Shown here one piece after another: positions 37,423 through 47,055 of a stretch of DNA of 64,000 nucleotides (the stretch's first letter is position 1; each line of letters begins with the position of its first letter). Below the pieces are notes generated by a model that saw only the letters and a program-made list of their open reading frames with translations, was not told where the DNA came from and did no database searches. A program made the position numbers and the translations under genes. This DNA is from Ilyonectria destructans. Taxonomy: Eukaryota; Ascomycota; Sordariomycetes; Hypocreales; Nectriaceae. The DNA is taken from contig JAHEWK010000005.1 of NCBI GenBank assembly GCA_020740775.1, positions 3,410,001-3,474,000 of the forward strand, given 5' to 3'.

Positions 37423-38529
37423 CTAAGCTTGAACACTCTGCTGGAACGAGTCGCTGAACGGATAATCTACATAGCCAGCAGCTGATTTGGGCGTGTAAAA
37501 GGTACTCCTATCATATGGATTCAGACCCAGTCCTTTTTTCAGCCGATAGGGAAGGTCGGGAGTGGAGATAAAATAGCGGCCGAACATGACAACAATGTCT
37601 CTGTCCAAGTACTCCTCGTCCACAAGTTTCTGAGCAGTATCGGGCTTGAAACCTCCAGCAACAAGCAAGGGTCCCTTCCAGATGTCGAAAGCAAAAGTGA
37701 GCTGTTCGGACGATGCGACATCTGCGTTGCCTGCGATCCGCGACTCGACGAGATGTAGATACGCCATGTTCAGCTTGGACAGCTTCGTCACGACGTCTGA
37801 AAACTGAGGGATGGGATCGTCCATGCGCATTGCCTGGAAAGTACTCCATGGGCTCAGACGGATACCGACCCGATCCGAGCCGATAGCGTCACAGACGGCT
37901 TGAGTCATCTCCACAGCAAATCGAGACCGGTTTTCAATGCTCCCACCATATTCATCAGTGCGCTGGTTTGACCGATCCTGAATGAACTGATCGATGAGAT
38001 AGCCATTGGCCCCATGAAGCTCAACCCCGTCGAACCCCGCTGCAATCGCGTTTTCGGCCGCTTTGGCGTAGTTCTTGGCCTTCTGTTTGATCTCCGCCAC
38101 GGTAAGGCGATGAGGACGAGGAGCCGTCTCGCTCAGAGGGATGTCGTCAGCGCCATGAATGGTGATTCCTTCGCGCTCTGCTACCTCTGGATTCGCAGTG
38201 CGGCCAATGGACCACAGCTGGCAGAAGATGTAAGAGCCATTGGCGTGCACAGCATCTGTAACCTTGCGCCATGCACGGATCTGGTCGTCGTTGTAGATAC
38301 CGGGCACGTTGTTGGTGCCTCCATCGTCGGGAGAGATGAAAGTCCCCTCGCTGACCAAGAGAGTTCCAGGCACAGAAGCACGCTGAGCGTAGTAATCGGC
38401 AACGATGTCAAGAGGGACATGGTCGTCTGATGCGCGGAAGCGCGTCAGGGGGCAAAGACCAATCCGTTGGTTCAACTTGATGCGCCCATTTCCTATGACA
38501 AGAGGCTCAAATAGCCGGGAGCCAGTCAT
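37423..38529 (-). CDS. NADH:flavin oxidoreductase, Old Yellow Enzyme family
   Basis: A single intron-free frame of 368 residues from the ATG before TGSRLFEPL; the open frame extends 26 codons further 5', but homologues begin here. Family landmarks are GLCPLTRFRA near residue 25, LLVSEGTFIS, FCQLWSIGR, HGANGYLIDQF (the substrate-binding His/Asn pair) at about residues 165-175, DRSNQRTDEYGGS, RVGIRLSPW, LLVAGGF and MFGRYFISTPDLPYRLKKG (FMN-phosphate site and C-terminal helix). Members are cytosolic FMN enzymes that use NAD(P)H to reduce the double bond of alpha,beta-unsaturated ketones. It is divergent from the SDR gene, with a CGG-N9-CCG palindrome between them about 240 bp upstream, so it is a likely cluster member. 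It appears fully intact. Confidence 0.92.
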   Translation of the reverse strand: MTGSRLFEPLVIGNGRIKLNQRIGLCPLTRFRASDDHVPLDIVADYYAQRASVPGTLLVSEGTFISPDDGGTNNVPGIYNDDQIRAWRKVTDAVHANGSYIFCQLWSIGRTANPEVAEREGITIHGADDIPLSETAPRPHRLTVAEIKQKAKNYAKAAENAIAAGFDGVELHGANGYLIDQFIQDRSNQRTDEYGGSIENRSRFAVEMTQAVCDAIGSDRVGIRLSPWSTFQAMRMDDPIPQFSDVVTKLSKLNMAYLHLVESRIAGNADVASSEQLTFAFDIWKGPLLVAGGFKPDTAQKLVDEEYLDRDIVVMFGRYFISTPDLPYRLKKGLGLNPYDRSTFYTPKSAAGYVDYPFSDSFQQSVQA

Positions 38530-39052
38530 GTTGCGAACTGTGTTGTTCTGGGTGATTGAGAATGCCTGAAATGTTCTTGATAAGCCCCAATCGCAAGTTT
38601 GCATCAATATTTAAATAGTTTCGCGGCAATCAGCCACGTGAGTCGTTTTCCCTTGGATTTCAAAGCAACCATATGATTTGCAATCATCGTATCGTATCGT
38701 GCATCTTAATGAGGTGTATTTTCTCCATTTTTCTCAGTAGCTTCGCTGACCGCCCTGTTGAGTTCGCGGCGGGTTTCAATTCCGCGGGCCGAAGAGAACC
38801 GTGGAGCGGAAATCGGGTAAGCCACAGTGTTATCGGAACGATTAATCCGTATTGCGCATAGCAACAGTTAGCTCTCTCGAGCAGACTTCCCCTCCTTGGC
38901 GCCTCGCGGATCGTGTCAAGACACTGGATTCCAACTTCCGTCGTTTGTCCAGGGCCTTTTCTCAGGTTTTCGTCATGTTATATTGATAAACGCCTTGTAG
39001 AGCACATGGACCTTTCCTACCCTTCTCAGCTAGGTAGTGCATCGAAGCCAAC
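38530..39052. promoter_or_regulatory. Bidirectional promoter of the OYE and SDR genes
   Basis: A 523-bp spacer between two divergent starts. It holds one copy of the cluster operator at 38770-38784, roughly central, so a single site can serve both genes. No other feature was recognised. Confidence 0.6.
38770..38784. promoter_or_regulatory. Cluster operator 2: CGG-N9-CCG palindrome
   Basis: Reads CGGGTTTCAATTCCG. About 240 bp from the OYE ATG and 270 bp from the SDR ATG. Confidence 0.72.
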
Positions 39053-40111
39053 ATGGAGAACGGGGACTCTCAGAATCGGCGTCCAAACGTCTGGATGATT
39101 AGTGGATGCTCAAGGGGATTGGGCCGCAGCATCGTATCCGCAGCTCTCGCTCGAGGCGATAAGGTGATCACCACAGCTCGTGATGTATCTCAGCTCAGCT
39201 ATGCCCGAGACAATGAGAACGTCGAGCTACTTTCGCTGGATATCACTGCGCCTCAGGACGTTCTCAACCAAAAGATCCAAGAAGCCATCTTAATCTTTGG
39301 TAGGATTGATGTTCTGGTTAATAATGCAGGATACGTTGCATCTGGCGTTTGGGAAGAAACCAGGTCTGCATGTCTTCGTCAAATCAACGCCTTGAACAAT
39401 TAACACAAAGGCAAGCTCGGATGAAGTCAAGCAGGAGTTCGAGACAAATTTCTTTGGCGCCTTGAACTTGACAAGAGCTGTTCTCCCTCATATGCGTCAC
39501 AGACGGACTGGTGCAATCCTGCTCATGGGAAGTATCCCTGGGTGGCATGCTGTTGCAGCTGGCGGACCATACAGTCAACAAAATTCGCGCTGGAAGGTAT
39601 ATGTCCCCTTTACGAACGAACCAGAACATGTTTTGGGGAGCTTCAAGGCACTAATTCCCAGGATTTGTCTTATCTCAAACTAGGTGCGGCCGACGCTCTC
39701 GGCCAGGAGGTCAACCCCCTCGGCATTCGCGTTCACCTCTTTGTCCTTGGCCGGTTCCGTACAGATATTCTAGATCAGAAATACAAGCGGGGAAACTTGA
39801 ACTCTAAGGATGACTTTGCGGACTATGAACAAGTCAAAAAGCAGTTGGTGGAGACGCAAGCTGCCAGCCACAAGGCACAGCCAGGAGATCCGTTGCGAGC
39901 GGCGGAGAGAATTGTGGATGTGGCAAGGCTTGAGAACCTTAGGGAGGAACAGGCCCGCAATTTGCCTCTGAGGATTCCGCTGGGGGCAGAGGCAACGGCA
40001 ATCATGAGAGGGAAGTGTCAAGAAACGCTCAATGTCCTGGATAACTGGGCCGAGTTCAGCTCAAGTGCTGATTACCCAGAGGCTTCAGAAACCCCGGCGT
40101 GCTATAAATAG
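39053..40111 (+). pseudogene. Short-chain dehydrogenase/reductase with a frameshift at the catalytic motif
   Basis: Exon 1 (39053-39363) encodes VWMISGCSRGLGRSIV, the Rossmann TGxxxGxG motif, then LLSLDIT and DVLVNNAGYVASG (NNAG). An intron at 39364-39415 joins EET to SSDEVKQEFETNFFGALNL. Exon 2 continues through ILLMGSIPG to GGPYS. Here the frame must move by one base (near 39573-39580) to continue KFALEG, then an intron at 39597-39683, then AADALGQEVNPLGIRVHLF to the stop at 40109-40111. A missing base therefore falls within the catalytic Tyr-x-x-x-Lys motif. All other parts are clean, so this is either a very recent inactivation or a sequence error. If intact it would be a cytosolic NAD(P)-dependent alcohol or ketone oxidoreductase of about 300 residues. 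It shares a promoter region and operator with the OYE gene. Confidence 0.75.
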
Positions 40112-40295
40112 GCTGAGTGAATGCCTGTTTATTCATCCCATTTTGCTCTTACGGATTCTTTCTGCCTATTTTCTCCAGGCTCTACATGGTTAATAAGTAT
40201 GCGATGGCACGTAAATAGAGAAGAGCTTATATGGTACCGGAATGATAGCTAGTAATTGACCAAATGAAAGATTGGCTTGAATGTTTTCCATATGC

Positions 40296-41000
40296 TCACA
40301 GTTTTGCTCTTACAGAATCGTATGTTACGACCACGTTCCCATTCGCCTCTCCCACTTGCCTCAACTTCCTCCCGAGGATCTTGTCCGCGGGGCCCTTCGG
40401 GATGTTCGCAACCACCTCCGCCGCCTTGAGCCGCTTGTACCTGGCCTTTTGTTCCTTCACATAAATGGGCAGGTCCCTCGCCGTCTTGGTCCGATCGCTG
40501 GCGTGCGAGGGCTTGAGCACCACGTATGCCTTGGGTCGCTCCCCAGCACGTTCATCAGGAACGCCGCAGACCGCAACATCGCTAACGGCGGGATGACCCA
40601 ATAAGAGGTTCTCAAGCTCCGCTGGGGCAACGCCGATGCCCTTGACCTTGATCATCTCCTTTAACGTATCCGTGATATAGAGCATTCCCTCCTCATTGAA
40701 CTTGCCAATGTCTCCATTGTGCAAGTATCCCTCCTTGTCGAAAACATCCGACGTCGCTTTGCCGTTGTTCTAGTAGCCCATCGACTTGAGGACCACGGGC
40801 CCAAATTTCATCGGTCTGACCGACTCCACAATCTTTACCAGTCTCTTGATCAATGATTCTCGCTTCAGTTGAAGGGACGAGCATGCCAACGCTCTGAGCG
40901 TACTTATACGCATATCTCTCAGGCGGATGGAACGTTATAGCAGAGCAGGATTCTGTCATACCATAGCCCTGCCTAAAACCAGTTCCCGGAATTGGTGCTC
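40296..41000 (-). pseudogene. Acyl-CoA ligase (AMP-binding, 4-coumarate:CoA ligase-like), 5'-truncated
   Basis: Only the C-terminal half remains. Starting near 40990 it reads RQGYGMTESCSAITFHPP, the adenylate-forming motif. It continues through SVGMLVPSTEARIID and GQTDEIWARGPQV. It then needs a frame change and carries a TAG in place of the usual Trp of MGYWNN (near 40770). The second piece (40296-40724) has HNGDIGKFNEEGMLYITDTLKEMIKVKGIGVAP, the hinge region with the conserved Asp and Lys, and the C-terminal Lys in GPADKILGRKLR. Homology stops at about 41000, so the first 300 or so residues are lost, together with any promoter. Functional relatives activate carboxylic acids as CoA thioesters using ATP. 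Position suggests a former member of the cluster. Confidence 0.85.
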
Positions 41001-41508
41001 CAAGAGGTCTAGAACCTCTTGTTACAGAGGTTCCAGAAAATATGCCTACGACTTTGCACGAGACTTCGAAGAACTCTATCGTATTATGAAGAAGGTACTT
41101 TAGGCACGGCTTTATGGCACTCAGGCTTTATGGCACTCAGTCTCGGGCAGTTGACCAAACCCGCCATCAAGTTCACTTCTTTTCCAGCGTAGTTTCATAG
41201 TACAAGCCGTTATTCAATGCCGATCAGTCACCCGGGCTTCTGAACTCAAGTTCGACTGGGGTTGGACATGTTTGATGGAACGGTGGGGTAGAAAGTACAG
41301 GGGGTCTGGCTACAGAAGCTGCCCTCACCCGTTCCGGTCGACCGAATGCATCATCTTGAAAGATGGTCTAGAGCAGTCTCTCTTTGTCCAACCTCATGGG
41401 AGTAAATCCGGAGAATCTAGATCGTCCTGCGACCCGGGCAAAGATGCGGGGAAGAGCACAGTTCCAAGCCCAAGGCAGCTAAACCGAGCTGGAGACACAA
41501 GACACCGG
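41001..41508. other. Intergenic, no gene
   Basis: Spacer between the truncated ligase and the first transporter. It contains a small direct duplication, TTTATGGCACTCAG, near 41110-41140. No coding signal. Confidence 0.4.
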
Positions 41509-41523
41509 CGGAATCTAAATCCG
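41509..41523. promoter_or_regulatory. Cluster operator 3: CGG-N9-CCG palindrome
   Basis: Reads CGGAATCTAAATCCG. About 160 bp upstream of the transporter ATG at 41682. Confidence 0.72.
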
Positions 41524-41681
41524 CAAAGCGAACAAGCTTAGCGCGAACTCAAATGCTGCAGCCTTCAACAAAAATAGTTGTTTAAAAACGAAGGCTGGCA
41601 CGCTCTGTAGACTCCCCACGCCAACCGTACACCCATCAAGTCCCACATCATCCACTTGAACTACCTTCTTCACTTGAAACG

Positions 41682-43445
41682 ATGACTGAGAAAGACGACT
41701 CGATGCACGAGCCCAGCGGCTGTCACGTGGAAGCGCCGGCAGCCAAGGTTGAGGAAGCAGTGACCAGCGTATGATTAATCACTTCTCGCTATCATCCTGT
41801 GTTACAGAAGTGTGAGCCTAACGAGAAGTTTCAGGATTCCGAAGAAGACCATGGTGCAAGACGGCAGATCATGCGAAAAATCGACTTCAGGCTCCTGCCG
41901 CCCCTTACGATTCTTTACATTATTGCCTTTATGGATCGATCGAATATCGGCAATGCGAAGGTTGCAGGAATGAATGACGAGCTCGGCCTAACAAGCTCGC
42001 AATATAACATTGCTTTGACTGTCTTCTTTTTTCCCTACGCCATATTCGAAGTTCCAAGCAACATTATTTTGAAGCTTATGCGGCCATCCCACTGGATAAC
42101 CATCCTGGTTATCGTTTGGGGTATTGTACGTTATGCCGTCTTGGTTCCTGTGACTTGACTGATATAGTATGTATAGGTCTTGACATGCCAAGGTCTCGTT
42201 AAAAACTATAAGCAGCTTGTAGCTACTCGAGCTCTTTTGGGGTTTGCTGAAGCCGGGTTCTTTCCCGCGGCTACGTATCTCTTAACGACCTGGTACTGCA
42301 GATGGGAGCTTCAGACACGGCTTGCTATCTTCTTTTCTGCGGCGTCATTAGCAGGGGCCTTCTCTGGCCTCTTAGCCTTTGGAATCTCTCATATGGATGG
42401 CATTGCAGGTCTAAGTGGGTGGCGGTGGATCTTTATCCTCGAAGGGATATTTACGGTTGCCCTTGGCCTTCTGATTCCTTGGCTTCTGCCAGATTCTCCC
42501 GTTCTAGCAGCTTTCTTAACCCAGGATGAGAAGGATTTCGTAATAACACGACTCGAGGCGGACTTTGGTACGAGCAGAGGTCGAGTCGATACTGAGGGTG
42601 GCTCCTTCAAGTGGAAGTATCTCAAGGATGCTTTACTTGACCGGCATATTTACCTTGGTGTTATTATGTTTCTGGGCCAGAGGTTCGTGAATCCATTTTA
42701 AACACCCTTTCCCTCTTTCTTAGCCCCAAAGGCTTACGAATACTCTATACTAGCATCGCGGTCTACGGTTTTAGCTTCTCGGCACCAACGATTATCTTCG
42801 AACTCGGCTATACCGCCCAACAAGCGCAACTCCTCACAATTCCTATTTACTTTGCTGGGGCTTGCTCTACTATTGTGTTTGCCCGGCTGGCGGATAAACG
42901 AAAGAAACGTTGGCCTTTTATCCTGATCCCTTTCTCGATTGCTGCCGTCGGTTTCATTGCTCTTCTTTCGATTCCCCATCCTAGACTTCCAGGTCTTACA
43001 TATGCAGTCCTCTTTCTCATTACCTCCGGTCTCTACCCAGCAGTTATTGGCTGTATAACCTGGGTGGGCAATAACCTTGCGCCTACCTTCAAGCGTGCTA
43101 TTGGTATGGCCCTACTTATGACTCTCGGGAACCTCGGAGGCGCTATTGGTTCCAACATCTTCCTTGCCGAACAGTCTCCACGCTATCGGCTCGGGTACGG
43201 ATTCTCTCTCGGTGTTGTCATGCTTGCTATTCTGTCGATATTCGTCTTGCGATATTCGAACCGGGCTCTGAATCGCAAACGAGATCTCATGATTGAAGAG
43301 GATGTTCTATCCCGTTACACTCAAGGTTTGTTCAATCTCATTCGCGAACCTCTGGACTATTAGCAAAATGAGAAACACTGACTCTGTTATAGAAGAAATA
43401 ATTGACATGGGTGATAAGTCGCCATTGTACCGATATGTCTGGTGA
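41682..43445 (+). CDS. Major facilitator transporter, DAL5/TNA1-like anion:cation symporter family (copy 1)
   Basis: Five exons, 41682-41768, 41808-42125, 42177-42682, 42754-43325 and 43393-43445, encode 511 residues. Motifs include KIDFRLLPPL before helix 1, FMDRSNIGNAKVAGM, the NIALTVFFFPYAIFEVPSN run, RALLGFAEAGFFPAATYLL, TTWYCRWELQTRLAIF, and FARLADKRKKRW before the second half. About twelve membrane segments are expected. The family imports organic anions such as allantoate, nicotinate or related acids across the plasma membrane. Exon lengths and all four intron positions match copy 2 at 53541-55275, with the last two exons identical in length (572 and 53). The first intron is only 39 bases, unusually short, so that boundary is the least certain. 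An operator lies 160 bp upstream. Confidence 0.88.
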
Positions 43446-43700
43446 AGCTCAAGCGAGGAGGAAGCTATTGGGAAATGCTACGCATTCTGGGGGTGATATG
43501 TGAATCAAGGCTAAACCGGGAGAATTCGTAAGGAATCCTAGAGGGGTGCATATTAGCAGCAAACTTATGAGTTCGGCCTGCTATTTCGTACCTAGTTAAA
43601 GTGCTGCTACATGTTAGCCATTGTATCAAGTGGTCAACTTGCTAGTTTTCATCCGTTCTAAACAGCAACCCTCGTCGTCAACGCCTCAAATGTTAAGATA

Positions 43701-44105
43701 TTATAGTATGCGAGGTGCCTCCTTTAAAGTCCTCGTATAAAAGCCACCCTTAGTACCGATAGTCTTAGACGTATCCCCAATTTCATAGCCAATCATATAG
43801 GTTATATGAAATGCCATAAACTTCTTGCCGTCATCACCTAGCGCTGTCTTGTATTCTTCGCTGTTAGAAACGGTCAGCCAATCATCGCAGCTTCTGACCC
43901 AAAGCTGAGCACATGCGTCGTACTCTAATACCCTTTCTCTAAAACTTCGGGCTTTTTTGTTCATTCCGGGAGTTTGGTGGTGCTATAATATTACTAATAC
44001 GCTGCTATTCTTTCACAGCTACTCCGAGAAGTCGGCATACCTCGAAATAACGAACAATGTGGTCCTGGAAGGCCTGAGTGGCCACAACCAGGAGTTAATC
44101 TAGAA
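43701..44105 (-). pseudogene. EthD-domain protein (copy 1), N-terminally truncated
   Basis: The second exon (about 43701-43955) reads HHQTPGMNKKARSFRERVLE then YDACAQLWVRSCDDWLTVSN, closely matching the intact EthD gene at 55915-56363. The preceding intron and the end of exon 1 (ATQAFQDHIVRYFE, near 44035-44080) are also preserved. Upstream of that the first 35 or so codons are missing, replaced by sequence that includes a decayed operator at 44108-44122. The C-terminus diverges after MIGYEIGD. EthD proteins are small dimeric alpha-beta barrel proteins of about 100-130 residues found with fungal oxidative pathways. It lies convergent to transporter copy 1, just as copy 2 lies beside transporter copy 2. 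Confidence 0.75.
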
Positions 44106-44107
44106 AA

Positions 44108-44122
44108 GGAAAGTAAATTCCG
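44108..44122. promoter_or_regulatory. Probable decayed cluster operator
   Basis: Reads GGAAAGTAAATTCCG: the right half (TAAATTCCG) fits the operator exactly, but the left half has lost its CGG. It lies between the two broken genes, EthD copy 1 and the alcohol dehydrogenase, about 135 bp before the ATG of the latter. Confidence 0.4.
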
Positions 44123-44255
44123 TAGCGGCGGAGTTGTGATGACGGAGCGGAGCCAGTTGCCTAAACCCAAAGTGAAAATTGATCAAGTATAAAAAGTCGT
44201 TGCAACGCTCTTCAACACCCACTCTGACCAAAATCTTTTGAGCACACCAACCAAA

Positions 44256-45095
44256 ATGACTCCAACGAACTACTTAGCCTTTGAACGGACCACGGGGGGT
44301 CTTCCGAGGTCGATTAGAAGCTCCACGGAGACCCTTCCTAAGAACCTTCAGCCACATGAGGTCCTTTTGAAAATCCAGGCCGTATCTGTTAATTTCCGTG
44401 ATGTAGGGATGATTACCGGCCGCTATTCTACCGAGGTCGAAGAACGTGGTATTCCATCCTCAGACTTTGCCGCTGAGGTGATCTCTATAGGGTCTGCAGT
44501 GATGGAATTCGCCACTGGCGACCACGTCTCACCGATCTTTGATCAAAACAGCATCACCTCGCATAAGAAGTCACCTGCCCTTTGCCTTGGAGGAGATGTG
44601 GCCGGCGTTCTGCGAGAATATGCCATCTTTAAGGCCCGGTTCTTGGTCAACATACCTGAATATCTTATCTGGGAGAAGGTAAGTTAAGGTCCGTTTCATC
44701 CAACCAGCTGTCTACTTACACCCGCTGCGGTAGGGAGTTATATTAGCTTGCGCGGGAGTCACGGCATGGACTGCTTTGGATGCTCTGGTGTCTGTGCCTG
44801 AAGGAGGTAGTGTACTATGCAAGGTCAGTGCCCCGAAGATTATCGTGAACTTCGCTATACCGGTGATTCGATAATACTTTGCTAATGCACAAGATTCAAA
44901 GCACGGGAGGTGTTAGCATATTTGCCCTTCTGATCTGTCTCGCCTCTGGCATTCATCCCATTATCACTTTCTCATCCGATAAGAAGGTCAACGCAATCAG
45001 AAATTTAGATTCTAGGATTCAGGGCATAAACTATATGAAATGCCTAAATATCACCGAGGAGGTATAACGAATTACAAATGGCAGAGGTGTTGAAT
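44256..45095 (+). pseudogene. Zinc-type (MDR) alcohol dehydrogenase, 3'-truncated and fused to a regulator fragment
   Basis: Exon 1 (44256-44678) carries the N-terminal GroES-like part with LLKIQAVSVNFRDVGMITGR, FAAEVISIGSAVMEFATGDH and CLGGDVAGVLREYA. Introns at 44679-44733 and about 44823-44892 are well formed. Exons 2 and 3 give LACAGVTAWTALDAL, then STGGVSIFALLICLASGIHP (the cofactor-binding GxGGVS region), NAIRNLDSRIQGINY and, after an in-frame TAA at 45065, TNGRGVEY. The homology then switches within one codon to sequence from the Zn2Cys6 regulator (LSGLLTQ). Working family members oxidise or reduce alcohols and quinones with NAD(P)H; no structural zinc cysteines are visible. The missing C-terminal third makes it non-functional. 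Confidence 0.82.
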
Positions 45096-46546
45096 ATAAG
45101 CTCAGTGGCCTACTCACTCAGGATGACATAAACATCAGACGGATCACGTTCTGGGGTATGTTTATTCACGAAAAGTATGTCCCACACAGAGTCGTGAAAT
45201 CAAAAAAAGCAGATACTAACAGAACCAGTATGTGGAGCTTGTATGTTGGTCGACTGTGGAATATAGGCATCCTAAATATCACCGTAGCTCGGTCGGTTGA
45301 AAGCCAGCTGCCTAATCTAGCTTAAAGAATATAGATGCTATACCCAGGTGCTGCTGGGCAATCTATCATCCCAGATAGTGGGATATTATTCTTACTTAAA
45401 GTGTGTACAGCAGCTAATATTGGCCTCTGTGAGTTTATGAAACGGATTAACGTAATACTATAAGGACCCCTTTTTGGTACTCTATCTTCAAGCTAACTTT
45501 TGTTAAAAAAGGTATTCTGGCTGTATGATGGGCCTTAATGTACTTGTCGCTTTCCTCTTCCAGGCAGAGATAGACTTAATAGTATAGCAGGCAAGCCTGC
45601 CGCCCTTATTACAGATTCATCCCTTGGATATAGAGAGGATATATCCACTAGCAGTTCTTCAGCTTCAGTATAGTACCTATTAAAGGTCTCTTAATTGTGT
45701 AATTAATAAACGATAAGATGCAGTATAATTCGACTTTAATCTCACTCTACAGACTCTACCTTTTAAAGTGCTTAACGTAAGATAGGCAATATCTTATTCT
45801 TTCTGTAAATCAGGCTACCCCCAGCAATATTACCAAAGTTATATATCTGGGCTTTATATAATATTGCTAAAATATTACAGTATTATTAAAGGTAATACTC
45901 TCGTTAGAAGATAAATATCTAAACTTTTTATACTATCTTTACTGCTTCTCTTATTTTTATCTATAATATCTATACCAGGCTGTATAATAAGTTACAGACT
46001 TCTCTTAATAATCCTTAGCTTTATTATTATTAAGGATTAGAAGAAATTAGCTATTGCTATAGCAATACAACTCAGGTTTTAGAAGTTATTATACTTATTA
46101 AAGGCAAATAGCAAAAGTTAGCTATAACTGCACGCTATCAGTTAAGTATAAGCCTCAAACAGTCCTCCGTACAGATATCGACCAACACAATCCAGCACGA
46201 TCTCGATGACCACGCGGACCATAATCGCCCTAGGCGGCGTACCCGGCTCTTAATATCTACTGCCGACTCTCATGCGCCTCCTATGTTATTTATGCCTCCG
46301 TCTTATCATTCCTACAATAACCTGTTCAACAATCAGACAGGAAATCATACTTCAATCTCCAACACAGAGGCGTTTCAGTATCTGTGGCTTTTTCCACAGG
46401 AGGGTGATTTCGGAATGGAAGAAATACCTAATCTCATGGACCGGTTTGATACCCAGCAACTGCCCGAGGAGCCCGCACAGCTGGAACAAACCATGAGCGA
46501 GGGCCGCCCTGCTGTGCAGGATCACGTTCAGGAGGATGGAGGCTGA
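45095..46546 (+). pseudogene. Partial, damaged copy of the Zn2Cys6 regulator (C-terminal half)
   Basis: The sequence follows the regulator at 31872-34768 from the middle of its exon 5 to its end, on the opposite strand. It reads LSGLLTQDDINIRRITFWG, then an intron at the same place (GTATGT ... CAG), then MWSLYVGRLW and NITVARSVESQL. Later pieces are SGCMMGLNVLVAFLFQAE, LQIHPLDIERIYPLAVLQLQ and, in the tail, LFMPPSYHSYNNLFNN. The preserved intron shows a genomic rather than RNA-mediated duplication. The centre (45690-46080) is strongly AT-biased with many stops, as expected from RIP, while the last 300 bases keep an open frame (46283-46546). No DNA-binding domain remains. Confidence 0.88.
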
Positions 46547-47055
46547 TACTCACTCAAAACGGCAACACAATCTCCACGTAGTGACAGACTTCATAGCTCA
46601 GAACTAGGTTTATTCTAGATGTATAGCAATTGTAGTAACCAACATAGCCTTTTCAGGACAATCATTCTTCACAAAGCCTAGACTAGTCACGTACGTCTCT
46701 TCCTAATGATATATCGTCTGACTCATAATGGTGAGGGCTCGGGCCTGGAAGGTCCAGTGTAGGTGAAACACTTGTACGTGCCAGCACCGTGACAAACACA
46801 TGCTTATACACTTGCATCTGACTTTGACCATTCAAGCGGTCCAGTTACCTTATCCGGGACGTCCGTCAAACCCAAAGGGATGTAGATCGGGTATGTTGCT
46901 AAAACTAGTCATCAAAGGAGCCCTGGCTGGAAACAAACGTCACTAGACTGGACTTGATGATGAGATGGCGAATACAATTTTGTTTTGTACAAATTGTCTC
47001 CTATATACTTCAGGACCAACTATCCAGATCTGCCTGCGCTATTTATCCGATCTAG
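46547..47055. other. Intergenic, no gene
   Basis: Spacer between the regulator fragment and the 3' end of the minus-strand AtuA-like gene. No open frame with recognisable content and no operator. Confidence 0.4.

Noticed and set aside
41769..41807. Very short (39-base) first intron of transporter copy 1 as evidence for a pseudogene
   Set aside because: The intron keeps frame, has proper GT and AG ends and corresponds in position to the first intron of copy 2; short length alone does not show inactivation.
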